DNA of 64,000 nucleotides from assembly GCA_009773515.1 (NCBI GenBank), contig WSXX01000024.1:40361-104360 (forward strand), given 5' to 3'. The translations under genes were made by a program, and so were the position numbers. Under the pieces are notes generated by a model that was not told the origin of the DNA, made no database searches, and worked only from the letters and a program-made list of their open reading frames with translations. This stretch comes from Bacteroidota bacterium. GTDB lineage: Bacteria; Bacteroidota; Bacteroidia; Bacteroidales; Lentimicrobiaceae. Shown here piece by piece: positions 9,457 through 19,355 of this stretch (the first letter of the stretch is position 1; every line of letters begins with the position of its first letter).

Positions 9457-10083
9457 TTAAGATTGATTGTTTTTGCTTTTTGCCTTAAATCCCTGGTAAA
9501 CCAGATATAAGGCAAACAAAATACCGGAAATAATCATCACCGCATTTATTTCATGGTAATATTTATCCATTAGCTCTTTCGGGAAATAATAACCGATAAA
9601 AGCCAGAATAATGTTCCACAGCAAGGCACCGGCGGTGGTATAAATTATAAAACTCTTCAGTGGCATACGGGCCAGTCCTGCAGGAATGGATATCAACTGA
9701 CGTATTGCTGGTATCAGTCTGCCGATGAAGGTTGAAGTTTTGCCGTGTCTGACAAAATAATCCTCAGCTTTTTTTATGGATGAAGGCTGAATCATAAACA
9801 TTCTTGCCAACCTTGTTTCAGCCAGAGCGTAAACTGCTGACCGGCCTATCCATAAAGCGAAATAGTAATTGAATAATGCACCAATCAAAGCGCCCAGGGT
9901 TGCGAAGAAAACGACCAGAAATATATTCAACTCGCCTGCTGCTGCTTTGTAGGCTGCCGGAGGTACAATAACTTCCGAAGGAAAGGGTATAAACGAACTC
10001 TCAACCACCATAAGCAAGGTAATGGTGAAATAGTTGATGTTATTGAAATACCAGGAAGTTATTTCAGAAAATATCTCTGTCAT
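9457..10083 (-). CDS. DedA family membrane protein
   Basis: 208 aa with about five hydrophobic segments. It has the DedA/VTT core motifs PFPSEVIVPPAAY, FNYYFALWIGR, and FIGRLIPAIRQLISIPAGLARM with its conserved G-R...P-R. DedA/VTT proteins are inner-membrane phospholipid flippases or transporters. The gene stands alone between the HlyC-type gene and a repeat-rich spacer. Confidence 0.9.
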   Translation of the reverse strand: MTEIFSEITSWYFNNINYFTITLLMVVESSFIPFPSEVIVPPAAYKAAAGELNIFLVVFFATLGALIGALFNYYFALWIGRSAVYALAETRLARMFMIQPSSIKKAEDYFVRHGKTSTFIGRLIPAIRQLISIPAGLARMPLKSFIIYTTAGALLWNIILAFIGYYFPKELMDKYYHEINAVMIISGILFALYLVYQGFKAKSKNNQS

Positions 10084-10159
10084 GGAATTTGGTTAAACGA
10101 TTGAAAAATCAATTTACTTGTGAGCAAGAAATTGAGAAAAACATTGAATTTTTTGAATC

Positions 10160-10405
10160 CTTCTTCACCTCATCCCCCGTCACAAAAGTGCGACGGGGCA
10201 AGCTGCCCTTCGGGCACCTTCTCCTCAAGGAGAAGGACCACTCCATCAAAGTCATTGATTTTTTGGCCCGAAACTTCGGGATTGAACCGACCGCAGAGCC
10301 TGTTCCGCCGCTTTTGCGGAAGAGCTCAGCGAAGCTGATTCTTGAATCTTTGTCCCGAAACTTCGGGATTAAATCCTTGAATCTTTGAATCCTTGAATCT
10401 TTGAA
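10160..10405. repeat. REP-like palindromes and TTGAATC tandem tract
   Basis: The spacer between the divergent dedA and the end of the phosphate transporter is non-coding. It holds a perfect hairpin CCTTCTCC-tcaa-GGAGAAGG (10217-10236), two copies of CCCGAA-AC-TTCGGG (near 10268 and 10355), GAGCTCAGCGAAGCT (10322-10336, also at 33578-33592), and a run of TTGAATCCT/TTGAATCTT units (about 10375-10405). Confidence 0.7.
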
Positions 10406-10410
10406 TCTCT

Positions 10411-12624
10411 TTATTTATTCAAGCTGTGCAAAACCTGTGATGAAAAGTGAACTATATTCCTGGTTTCCTGCAACATGCTCATAAACAAAATGCTGCTTCG
10501 GTTGCCAGTCATTTCTTCGCGGATTCGTTTTACCTCGTTTTTACTGCTTTTCTCTATTTCGGCTTCTACCGGTATTTTCAGCACCTCAGGAGTTTCTGCG
10601 ACGGTGTTGTCATCGGGTGCAACAGTCCGGGCTATACCATGTAAAAGAATGGTGAGTTTATCATTTATTATTTTAAGCTCAGTCAGCTGCATTTCGCTCA
10701 GAGGCTTATGATGATTGGCCATATGACTTATTGAAGCTCCTGCAATAATGCCAATACAATTAAGTATCTCCAGAAGGTTATCCTGTGTTCTGATGGCATA
10801 GTAGGCCTGATCGGCTTCCTGCTCAGCAGTTCCTTTAAGCACCTGCGATACTATCTTTCTTTGCGTTCTGGCTTCCTTCTGCAGCCCGGTAATGTTATTT
10901 CTGATCTCTCTTAATGCGCTTATGTCGGTATTTTGGTTTCCGGCAATAATCTGATTGTAAAATGCGGAAACTGTTGTAAAGGTTTCAGCTGCATTTTTGG
11001 TGCAGAATTCTTTTACATTATCCGGATTTACTGCTTCTTCTTTAGCCTTTGATACTTTTCCTGATTCTTCTTTTTTCAGGTGAATTCTATGAGTCCGGTA
11101 AGCCATAAAAACAGCAATTGAAATCATGATAAAAATGGCAATTGTTCCGCCAACGAAAAACAGGGAGGCCAGAATAAAAGATATTGTAAATGCAGATATA
11201 GCTGTAAAAAACCAACCTCCGATGACTGAAAATACGCCTGTGATTCTGTAAACTGCACTTTCTCTGTCCCATGCGCCATCAGAAAGGCTGGTGCCCATAG
11301 CCACCATAAATGTTACATAAGTAGTTGAAAGCGGAAGTTTTAATGAAGTTCCAAGTGCAATCAGGGCACTTGATACCACCAGATTCACCGCAGCCCTGAG
11401 GAGGTCAAAAGCCGGAAGATTTTTCTCTTTTCGTTTTCGGGGAAGTGGAGCAAACCTCACGGCTATCCATTCTTTCGTGCTTTCAGGGAGAATACCTGAA
11501 AAAAACCTGTTCATGCCAAGCGAAACTCTGACAATGCCTCTTGATAATGCTGAGGAACCAAATCTTTCTTCACCTTCATCCTGGCGACTGAGGTTAACCT
11601 CGGTCATAATTACAGTACGGGCTTTTTTTGATAAGTAAAGTGTAATAACCATAACTACTCCCGAGAGAAGCAGGAATATCAGAGGAGTTTTTACCGCACC
11701 GCTGAGTGCTTCCATGGTAAAGGAGCCAGGATTGGCACCGGGCGTATTTATGAAAGTTAAATAAGAGTCATAGCCTGCCAGCGGAACACCGATAAAATTC
11801 ACAAGATCGTTTCCGGCAAAAGCCATCGCCAATGCGAATGTTCCCACAAGTACCACAACTTTCAGAACATTAACCCTGAAGAAAATATTAACCAGGTAAA
11901 GCAGTGAAGTGAAGCCTGCAAAACTAAAAAACAGAAGTTGCAAACTGTTGTCTTTTACCCATTTATAATTGGCAGGGGTCATAAAAGCTGCATCTTTTGC
12001 ACCTTTTATCAGAATAAAATAGACTATGATGGTGATTGCGATTCCTCCGAAAAGTCCGCCAAGGTATTTGAGTTTCCGCTCATAGTTAAAAGTGAAAATC
12101 AATCGGGTTATAAACTGAGTGAAGGCCCCTAGTGTAAAAGCTATGATGACAGAAAGTAAAATTCCCGAGATAACTGCCAGTGCCTTTCCCGAATTTATGT
12201 ATTCGCCAAGCTGTGAATGTTCTGTCCCTCCGGTAATTTTAAATATTGCAATTGCAACCGAGGCTCCCATAAGTTCAAAAATCAGCGAAACTGTTGTTGA
12301 AGTCGGAAAACCTATGGTGTTGAAGGTGTCAAGCAAAATCACATCGGTGATCATTACCGCCAGAAAAATCAGCATTATATCGGCAAATGTGAACTTGTCG
12401 GGATAAAAAATCCCGCTTCTGGCTATTTCCATCATTCCTCCCGAAAAAACTGTTCCCGCAAGAACTCCCGCTGCGGCTACAAACATTATAATTTTCAGTG
12501 GAGCAGCCTTGGACCCAACTGCTGAATTTAAAAAATTTACTGCATCATTGCTCACACCTACAATAAGGTCAGAAATGGCAAGCAGAAATAAAACAAGAAC
12601 GAGAATCAGGTAAATGGTTTCCAT
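10411..12624 (-). CDS. Inorganic phosphate transporter (PiT/PHO-4 family) with PhoU-like tail
   Basis: The best start is ATG at 12624, giving METIYLILVLVLFLLAISDL; the longer frame from 12660 adds 12 unlikely residues. The 737 aa hold two PHO-4 halves with the family signatures GVSNDAVNFLNSAVGSKAAP, FAGNDLVNFIGVPLAGY, FPTSTTVSLIFEL and LPLSTTYVTFMVAMGTSL. A soluble tail of about 200 residues follows, resembling PhoU-like helical bundles. It imports phosphate with cations across the inner membrane. The length is larger than E. coli PitA because of the tail, which is common in Bacteroidota. Confidence 0.92.
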   Translation of the reverse strand: METIYLILVLVLFLLAISDLIVGVSNDAVNFLNSAVGSKAAPLKIIMFVAAAGVLAGTVFSGGMMEIARSGIFYPDKFTFADIMLIFLAVMITDVILLDTFNTIGFPTSTTVSLIFELMGASVAIAIFKITGGTEHSQLGEYINSGKALAVISGILLSVIIAFTLGAFTQFITRLIFTFNYERKLKYLGGLFGGIAITIIVYFILIKGAKDAAFMTPANYKWVKDNSLQLLFFSFAGFTSLLYLVNIFFRVNVLKVVVLVGTFALAMAFAGNDLVNFIGVPLAGYDSYLTFINTPGANPGSFTMEALSGAVKTPLIFLLLSGVVMVITLYLSKKARTVIMTEVNLSRQDEGEERFGSSALSRGIVRVSLGMNRFFSGILPESTKEWIAVRFAPLPRKRKEKNLPAFDLLRAAVNLVVSSALIALGTSLKLPLSTTYVTFMVAMGTSLSDGAWDRESAVYRITGVFSVIGGWFFTAISAFTISFILASLFFVGGTIAIFIMISIAVFMAYRTHRIHLKKEESGKVSKAKEEAVNPDNVKEFCTKNAAETFTTVSAFYNQIIAGNQNTDISALREIRNNITGLQKEARTQRKIVSQVLKGTAEQEADQAYYAIRTQDNLLEILNCIGIIAGASISHMANHHKPLSEMQLTELKIINDKLTILLHGIARTVAPDDNTVAETPEVLKIPVEAEIEKSSKNEVKRIREEMTGNRSSILFMSMLQETRNIVHFSSQVLHSLNK

Positions 12625-12793
12625 TTGCAAGGGAAGAATTGAGGCCGCAATATTAGTCAAAGATTATTTCTGCATAACTGTGCGTATGTTAAGTTATTGT
12701 TAAGTTATTATGCGATGGCTTATTTGCTATGAATGGCATAAGAATTAATTGTTATAGACAGATTTGTTCAGTAATTAATGATGTTATTTTGTA

Positions 12794-12801
12794 TACTTTT
12801 G
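12794..12801 (+). promoter_or_regulatory. -7 promoter box deciding the antiporter start
   Basis: TACTTTTG matches TAnnTTTG. It lies inside the longest possible frame of the next gene, which argues that translation starts at 12831 and not 12729. The -33 element is poor, with the nearest TTTG at 12763-12766. Confidence 0.4.
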
Positions 12802-12830
12802 CAATCGTTTTTAAAACTCTGTGTAGTCCT

Positions 12831-13787
12831 ATGATACTGCAAATATTTTTGTTACTGGCAGGTTTTGTTCTGCTGATAAAAGGGGCCGACTGGCTGGTTG
12901 AAGGAGCTTCGGCTCTTGCAAAAAAATACAGGATTCCTGATCTGGCCATTGGATTGACCATTGTTGCGTTTGGAACTTCTGCCCCCGAACTGGTGGTGAA
13001 TGTTTATGCATCAATGCAAAATCATAATGATATTGTTTTTGCCAATGTCATCGGCAGCAATATGTTTAACCTGTTTGCCATTCTGGGCATTGCCGGTTTA
13101 ATCAGTCCGTTGGTTGTGCAATCAAGCACTGTGTGGAAAGAGATTCCCTTTTCTTTGTTGGCGTTGGTTGTACTCTTTGTGGTGGGTAACGATTTGTTCA
13201 TGGGTGGGAATAACATAGTTTCACGAGTCGATGCTTTTATTTTGCTTGCTTTATTTGCTCTTTTCCTTTATTATATTTACAGGCAAATGCGATCAGACAG
13301 AACTGATGCTAAAGTCGAGGACAAGCATTTAACGGTATTTAAAATCACGCTGTTTATCGTTCTTGGTTTTGCAGGTCTGATTTTTGGTGGCAGGCTGGTT
13401 GTTACAAATGCCATTGACCTTGCTGAAGCTTATGGTATGAGTCAAAAAATAATCGGACTAACAATAATAGCTGCCGGCACTTCATTACCCGAACTGGCGA
13501 CATCGGTGGTGGCCGCCTACCGCAAAAACAATGATATTGCCGTGGGTAATATTATCGGATCGAATATCTTCAATATATTTTTCATACTTGGGGTAAGTGG
13601 AATGATCAGACCACTGAGTTTCAATACTACCTTTAATACCGATATCTATCTGGTAGCAGCAGGCACTTTGTTATTGTTTCTTGCCATGTTTCTGGGCGGT
13701 AAAAAGAGACTCGACAGGTGGGAAGCAGCCATTTTATTGATGATTTACATCGGTTACACTGTTTTCCTGATTCAAAGGGAAATCTGA
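12831..13787 (+). CDS. Calcium/sodium antiporter (CaCA family, YrbG-like)
   Basis: 318 aa from ATG 12831; the upstream 34 codons are polar and cross a promoter box, so they are excluded. Ten or so hydrophobic helices are present. The two inverted alpha-repeats are clear: IVAFGTSAPELVVN with GSNMFNLFAILG, and IIAAGTSLPELATSVVA with GSNIFNIFFILG. These hold the ion-binding acidic residues. It exchanges Ca2+ for Na+ or H+ at the inner membrane. It is convergent with the CPA2 antiporter; 29 nt separate the stops. Confidence 0.92.
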   Translation: MILQIFLLLAGFVLLIKGADWLVEGASALAKKYRIPDLAIGLTIVAFGTSAPELVVNVYASMQNHNDIVFANVIGSNMFNLFAILGIAGLISPLVVQSSTVWKEIPFSLLALVVLFVVGNDLFMGGNNIVSRVDAFILLALFALFLYYIYRQMRSDRTDAKVEDKHLTVFKITLFIVLGFAGLIFGGRLVVTNAIDLAEAYGMSQKIIGLTIIAAGTSLPELATSVVAAYRKNNDIAVGNIIGSNIFNIFFILGVSGMIRPLSFNTTFNTDIYLVAAGTLLLFLAMFLGGKKRLDRWEAAILLMIYIGYTVFLIQREI

Positions 13788-13812
13788 TAACCGGTTATCC
13801 GTTTTGGTTTTA
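13786..13812. terminator. Possible bidirectional terminator
   Basis: The perfect 14-bp palindrome GATAACCGGTTATC (13786-13799) overlaps the antiporter stop codon and is followed by T-rich DNA. It sits between two convergent genes. The stem is short (5 bp with a CCGG loop), so the call is tentative. Confidence 0.35.
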
Positions 13813-13816
13813 GATT

Positions 13817-15952
13817 TTACTTTCTGAACAGCTTGAGTATATTTTTCCCAAGTTCATCGAGCTTTTCAATGGGTTCAACCATTGAAGGATTGTTCAGGTC
13901 AAACACATCGTCGTTTACTTTGCGCTGCATCGGATAAACCAGGATAAAGCTGTTTGACGAGAAGTATTTATTGAGATATCCCGCTACATTATTCATTTTT
14001 TCGTGATACGACAGATTTTCAGGCCTGCTCAGAACAATTATCAGGTTATCGTCTGTCCGGATGTCTCTCGAAATTATTAAAAAATCATCCCAGTTCTCAA
14101 ACGGCATGAATTCAACTTCAACAGGATGTGTTTTTTGTATCTTCTTAATGTAGTCAAGCGCAGATTTGTCGGCATAAAAGACCATTTTTGCACCGGTATT
14201 CCTGGAAATATTCCACATCTTTGACAGCCATAACGGGAACCCGATTTCTTTCTCTGCATGACCAGGAACAACAATAACATGTCGTTTTATGGTAGAAACG
14301 GGTTGCACTGATTTATAAATAAAAGTGGTTGTGTCACATTTCTGAATTACACCCTCGGTGAGCTTACCCAAAAAAGATTCCGAAATACTTGATTTAACAT
14401 GAAGTCCCAGAATCAGGTCGGTAATGTTTTGTTCCTTTATTACACCGGTTATTCCATTGACAAAATTATTATCATAACGCAACAACTTATTCAGGTGAAT
14501 ATCAATGGCTGAAGCTGTAAATACAGCCTTATCGAGCAGTTTCTGCGCTTTGTTCATGGAGTCGCTGGAGTCACTGTCAATAACATTAAGTGCGTAAAGT
14601 TCTTTTTTGTTATTTTTCGATCTTAAAACAGAACTCAAACTAATCAGCTCTTCGATGGTTGCCGGATTACTGACAGGAATCAAGAATTTCTCTGCGATTT
14701 CACTGCTATCATCTTCTGTTTCGGTAGCTTCCTGAAGTGAAATGTTTTTCCCTCCCTTTTGTGCTGCAAACGATGCAATGGTGCAGGTGACCAGAATCAT
14801 GATGATGGTTCCATTTAAAACACTGTCGTTTAACAGCCTGATGGGTTCGCCGGAAGCTGTTTCACCAAGAATCACGTTATATCCTACCAATACTGCAGCG
14901 AGTGTTGCAGCTGCCTGAGCATTGCTGAGTCCAAAAATCAAACGGCGTTCATCAGCCGAAAGTCTGAAGGTTTTTTGTGTGATCCATGCTGCCGAAAACT
15001 TGGCAATTGTAGCAACTACAGTCATAACCGCGGCAACGAAAATGGTGTCGGTATCTTTGAAAAATGCCTTATAGTCAACAAGCATTCCCACACCGATCAG
15101 GAAAAAGGGGATAAAAACGGCATTGCCTACAAACTCAACCCTGTTCATCAGCGATGAGGTGGAAGGTATAAGCCTGTTGAGCGCCAGGCCCGAGAGGAAT
15201 GCGCCTATAATGGCTTCTATTCCTGCGGCTTCGGCAAGTACAGCGCCGAGAAAAACCATCACCAGCACAAAAATGTATTGTGAAATACTGTCGTCGTATT
15301 TCTTGAAAAACCATCGTCCGATAACCGGGAACAAAAACATTACAGTCAAGCCAAACAAAACTATGGAAACCGAGAGTCTGGTCCAGAAAGCAGGAGTAAC
15401 ATCGCCATTGGCAAGACCAACAATCACGGCCAAAACAAGTAGTGCGAGGGTGTCGGTAATCAGGGTTCCGCCAACTGCTATATTTACTGCGCGGTTTTTT
15501 ATAACACCCAGTCTGCTTAAAATCGGGTAAGCCAGCAAAGTGTGAGAAGCAAACATACTTGCCAGAAGAACCGAGGTAAGCATCGAAAAATTAAGTATGT
15601 ACAGGCCTGTAAATGTGCCGAGCAACATGGGAATAGCGAAGGTGTAAAAACCGAAAACCAAACTCTTTTTGCTGTTCTTTTTAAACTCATTCAGGTCAAT
15701 TTCCAATCCAGCCAGAAACATGATGTAAAGCAAACCAGCAGTACCCGACAAAATGATGCTGCTGTCGCGCAAAAGCAGATTTAAGCCATTTGGGCCGATA
15801 ACAGCTCCGGCAACAATTAACCCGAGAATGTGGGGAATCTTCAGTCGGTTCGACAATATCGGGGCAAGCAATATAATCAGCAATATCACCAGAAACCTCA
15901 GTACAGGATTGACCAGAGGAAGGCTTATATCAAAAATGCTGAGAAGTATCAT
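13817..15952 (-). CDS. CPA2-type cation:proton antiporter with C-terminal USP-like region
   Basis: 711 aa. Residues 1 to about 400 hold 11-13 hydrophobic helices of the Na+/H+ exchanger fold (LKIPHILGLIVAGAVIGPNGL; LAGLEIDLNEF; AEAAGIEAIIGAFLSGLALNRL). The cytosolic tail from about 430 looks like two universal-stress-protein-like repeats (LISLSSVLRSKNNKKELYALNVID; ILGLHVKSSISESFLGKLTEGV), often found as regulatory domains on such antiporters. It is predicted to exchange Na+ or K+ for protons at the inner membrane. Confidence 0.88.
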   Translation of the reverse strand: MILLSIFDISLPLVNPVLRFLVILLIILLAPILSNRLKIPHILGLIVAGAVIGPNGLNLLLRDSSIILSGTAGLLYIMFLAGLEIDLNEFKKNSKKSLVFGFYTFAIPMLLGTFTGLYILNFSMLTSVLLASMFASHTLLAYPILSRLGVIKNRAVNIAVGGTLITDTLALLVLAVIVGLANGDVTPAFWTRLSVSIVLFGLTVMFLFPVIGRWFFKKYDDSISQYIFVLVMVFLGAVLAEAAGIEAIIGAFLSGLALNRLIPSTSSLMNRVEFVGNAVFIPFFLIGVGMLVDYKAFFKDTDTIFVAAVMTVVATIAKFSAAWITQKTFRLSADERRLIFGLSNAQAAATLAAVLVGYNVILGETASGEPIRLLNDSVLNGTIIMILVTCTIASFAAQKGGKNISLQEATETEDDSSEIAEKFLIPVSNPATIEELISLSSVLRSKNNKKELYALNVIDSDSSDSMNKAQKLLDKAVFTASAIDIHLNKLLRYDNNFVNGITGVIKEQNITDLILGLHVKSSISESFLGKLTEGVIQKCDTTTFIYKSVQPVSTIKRHVIVVPGHAEKEIGFPLWLSKMWNISRNTGAKMVFYADKSALDYIKKIQKTHPVEVEFMPFENWDDFLIISRDIRTDDNLIIVLSRPENLSYHEKMNNVAGYLNKYFSSNSFILVYPMQRKVNDDVFDLNNPSMVEPIEKLDELGKNILKLFRK

Positions 15953-16410
15953 TGACTTGCAGTTTTTAGCATTAACACGGCAAAGTTAGTATAAGTTTTT
16001 GAGGCAGGAAGAACCATATGATTCTGATTTGTAAACTAATTTTATGATTTCTTATGAGGGATATAAATGTCAGAGATTCGCCGATTCGCCCAGGTAACTT
16101 ATTGGGATATGTGTTTTTGAGGTGTGAGAGGTGTTTTATAATAATCACATTATCAATATTATACGATATCTCTTGAGTTGACAGAATAAGTGAAAGATCA
16201 CAACGATCATTTTCTAACATGAAACTTAACTAAAAAATGACACAGTCCTTGTATAAAAAAAGTCAACAAATGTATTTTCTTGTGGTTATATAACTGCTAC
16301 GCAACTTTTGACGATCATCGGTTTATTTGTACGTTTTACCGATTTGATTTCGTGGCTTAGAAATTATCTTCATTTTAGCTGCACGGTTTGAATTTTTAAT
16401 TGATTGGAGT
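15953..16410. other. Intergenic region, no feature recognised
   Basis: 458 nt between divergent genes. It is AT-rich. I see no clear TAnnTTTG box, hairpin, RNA gene or convincing small gene. Confidence 0.5.
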
Positions 16411-18771
16411 ATGAGAAACAGAGTACTTTTAATACTTGGATTGCTTGTTTTATTTGTGGTTGTAAAAGCTCAGTCGCAGTCATTTCAGGTAAAGGGAATG
16501 CTATGGGACGAGTTAAAGAATGAAGCCGTTATTTACGCAACCATTGCTGCCAGATCAGCAGCCAATCACGAAGTATTGCATGGAACAGTTTCGGGTGATG
16601 ATGGTATTTTTTTAATCAATGTACCCGACGAGAATTTCTATCTGGAAGTGAGTTTTCTGGGCTACGAAACCAAAATTATTCGGGAGTTTAATAAATCCAA
16701 ATCATATGTAGATCTTGGCAGGGTTGGTATGAAGCAACAAACTCAGCAGCTTTCTGAATTTGTGGTGAGGGGTGAAAAATCTACTGTGGAATACCGCCTC
16801 GACAAAAAAGTATTTAATGTTGGACAGGATTTAACCAGTGCTGGTTTGAGCGCACTGGAAGTGCTGAACAATGTGCCATCGGTAAATGTAGATCTGGAAG
16901 GGAATATTTCATTAAGGGGAAATACCGGAGTTCAGGTTTTGATAAACGGAAAACCCTCGGTACTGGCAGATGCCGGCAGCAATGCACTTGGCACGATCAC
17001 CGCCGAAATGATGGAAAGTGTTGAGGTAATTACCAATCCATCAGCCAAATATGAAGCCGAAGGAACATCGGGAATTATCAATATTATTCTTAAAAAGGAG
17101 GAAAAAGAAGGGGTAAACGGCTCTATTTCCTTAAATACAGGAATTCCGCATAACCACAGCGTAGGTTTGAGTTTGAACAAACGTACTGAAAAATTTAACT
17201 TTTTTACGCAGTTGGGCGGAGGATACGGAACTTTTCCGGCTTTTAACGAAAACTTCAGCCACGACCTCGTTAAAAACAGCATATTGGAAAGTTCGGGTGA
17301 GAATTTCAGGAATGAATATTTTTATAACATTACTCTTGGCGCAGATTATCACATAAATAATCTTAATATTATCACGCTTTCAGGAAGTTATTCTTATGAA
17401 TTTGAAAATGAAACTTCCGAAACAGCGTTTTCGCGGTTTGGTGCTCCCACTGAGCCGGTGCATCAATGGAACAGGTATGAAACGACTGATGCGGGTAATC
17501 CCGACTGGCAGTTTGATCTGGAATACAAAAAACAGTTCAGCAATAACAAAGAACATTTTTTGCTTGCAGGTGTGCAGGGGAACTTCTTTGGAAAAGATAG
17601 TAATTCAGCGTTCCGAAATGTATCTTCCGGACTATTTGTGCCAGAAAATGATCAGCTTACAGAAACCGATTTTCATCAGGCAAACTATACACTACGCGCC
17701 GATTATACCAATCCCGTTTCAAAAAAAGTGAATATTGAAACCGGCCTGGCTTATACCATAAACGATGTTGCCAACGAATATCTGGTTAGTAACCTCGACG
17801 ATGGAATATGGTTGCCCGATCCTTCGCTGAACAATAATTTCGGGTATAATCAAAAGGTCTTTGGCGCTTATGCAACTGTGGCCTTCGAACAGGATAAATG
17901 GGGCATTAAAACCGGTTTAAGATTTGAACAAACCGATTTAATGACCATGCTTGAAAATACCAATCAGGAAAATCAGCAAAATTATGCCGACTTTTTCCCA
18001 AGCATTCATACATCTTACAAAATCACTCAGTTTTTCTCAATCCAGGCAGGATATTCAAAGCGGATTTACCGCCCGCGTCTTTGGGATCTTAATCCCTTCT
18101 TTAATATCAGAAACAACTATAACATCCGCACAGGAAATCCTGACCTGATGCCACAATATGCTGATTCTTATGAAATTACCGGAGTATTTATTTTTGAAAA
18201 ACTTTCGCTCAATTCAAGTTTGTATCACCTGTTTACCCGTGATGTAATTGAATGGGTGTCGGAATTCAAAGATGAAGTTGTGATCAGCTCTCCGCTTAAC
18301 ATAGGAACCAATGCAAAAACCGGAATAAACATTGATGGTAAATACGAACCTGCAAAATGGATAAATCTGAATGGTGACATTAATTATGGCTTGTATGTGC
18401 GCGAAGGTGAGTATAAGGGCGAAAGTTTCGACAGAAAAGGCGATCAATGGTCGGCCCGACTTATTTCGAAATTAAAGTTGCCTGCCGATGTTGAAATTGA
18501 AATTACAGGAAGATATGAGTCATCCTACAAAACCATACAGGGAGAGGTTAAAGGATTTGCCCACGCAGATATCGGGATACGCAAGAAACTCTGGAATGGA
18601 AAACTGATAATTGATGCCAGCATACGGGACATTTTTGAATCACGTTTCCGTAAAAGTTATGTATATCAACCCGACTATACCGCTTACAGCTTTTCGCAGC
18701 GGGGCAGATTTTTCAGACTTGGCGTGAGTTATGGTTTCGGCAAAGGAGAAGCCATGTATTACAGACCCTGA
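16411..18771 (+). CDS. TonB-dependent-receptor-like outer membrane beta-barrel protein
   Basis: 786 aa. A signal peptide (about 1-22, ending VVKAQSQ) is followed by a carboxypeptidase-regulatory-like domain (24-105). A plug domain spans about 130-230 (LEVLNNVPSVNVDLEGNISLRG; VEVITNPSAKYEAEGTSGIINIILKK), and then a beta-barrel of the outer_membrane_b-barrel_3 type. Barrel-like alternation continues to the C-terminus, ending RLGVSYGFGKGEAMYYRP. No SusD partner or ligand clue is nearby, so the substrate is unknown. Confidence 0.88.
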   Translation: MRNRVLLILGLLVLFVVVKAQSQSFQVKGMLWDELKNEAVIYATIAARSAANHEVLHGTVSGDDGIFLINVPDENFYLEVSFLGYETKIIREFNKSKSYVDLGRVGMKQQTQQLSEFVVRGEKSTVEYRLDKKVFNVGQDLTSAGLSALEVLNNVPSVNVDLEGNISLRGNTGVQVLINGKPSVLADAGSNALGTITAEMMESVEVITNPSAKYEAEGTSGIINIILKKEEKEGVNGSISLNTGIPHNHSVGLSLNKRTEKFNFFTQLGGGYGTFPAFNENFSHDLVKNSILESSGENFRNEYFYNITLGADYHINNLNIITLSGSYSYEFENETSETAFSRFGAPTEPVHQWNRYETTDAGNPDWQFDLEYKKQFSNNKEHFLLAGVQGNFFGKDSNSAFRNVSSGLFVPENDQLTETDFHQANYTLRADYTNPVSKKVNIETGLAYTINDVANEYLVSNLDDGIWLPDPSLNNNFGYNQKVFGAYATVAFEQDKWGIKTGLRFEQTDLMTMLENTNQENQQNYADFFPSIHTSYKITQFFSIQAGYSKRIYRPRLWDLNPFFNIRNNYNIRTGNPDLMPQYADSYEITGVFIFEKLSLNSSLYHLFTRDVIEWVSEFKDEVVISSPLNIGTNAKTGINIDGKYEPAKWINLNGDINYGLYVREGEYKGESFDRKGDQWSARLISKLKLPADVEIEITGRYESSYKTIQGEVKGFAHADIGIRKKLWNGKLIIDASIRDIFESRFRKSYVYQPDYTAYSFSQRGRFFRLGVSYGFGKGEAMYYRP

Positions 18772-18881
18772 TAATTTTTGTTTTGAAGTGTAATCACAAG
18801 AGAAGAACCTTTAAATACATGGTTTTTCATGATCGCCCTTTATTTCATGTATCATTTTCATAAAGTATCGAATTTGCATTG

Positions 18882-19244
18882 TCACCCCCGCAATATCTTT
18901 TCCATTTTTCTTCCTTTTGCCAGTTCATCCACCAGTTTGTCAAGATACCGTACTTTTTGCGTGAGGGGGTTTTGTATTTTTTCCACACGGTATCCGCAAA
19001 TTGTACCTGTAATCAGATGTGACGCAGGGTTTAAAGTTGCACGTTGAAAAAAGGTTTCAAAATTTACATTTTCATCAATCAGGCTTTGAAGTTTTTCATT
19101 GTTGAAGCCTGTAAGCCATTCAATTACCTGATGAAGTTCATCACTGGTTCTGCCTTTCTTTTCCACTTTAATGAGGTACATGGGATAAACCAGGGCAAAG
19201 GACATTTTGGCGAAACGCTCATTATGAGCAGTCGTATTGTTCAT
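18882..19244 (-). CDS. DUF2200 family protein
   Basis: 120 aa from ATG 19244; an upstream in-frame ATG (19319) adds 25 residues not expected in the family. The characteristic sequence includes RFAKMSFALVYPMYLIKVEKKGR, VIEWLTGF and ICGYRVEKIQNPLTQKVRYLDKLVDELAKG. It is a cytoplasmic protein of unknown function found widely in bacteria. It lies between genes with no evident link. Confidence 0.85.
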   Translation of the reverse strand: MNNTTAHNERFAKMSFALVYPMYLIKVEKKGRTSDELHQVIEWLTGFNNEKLQSLIDENVNFETFFQRATLNPASHLITGTICGYRVEKIQNPLTQKVRYLDKLVDELAKGRKMEKILRG

Positions 19245-19355
19245 GGTCAGATGGTTTGATACTGGTGATTTTACTGCTTCAAAAGTAACTTTTTTCGAGG
19301 GAAAAGTAAAGTGTAGCATGATAATGAGTCAGGCTTTGCCGGGTTAGCCATTTAT

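Noticed and set aside
10089..10388. 99-codon plus-strand frame
   Set aside because: Made of palindromic repeats and a TTGAATC tract; the translation repeats ARNFGI/SRNFGI from the duplicated hairpin.
15972..16220. 82-codon minus-strand frame
   Set aside because: No domain, no signal peptide, composition of AT-rich intergenic DNA.
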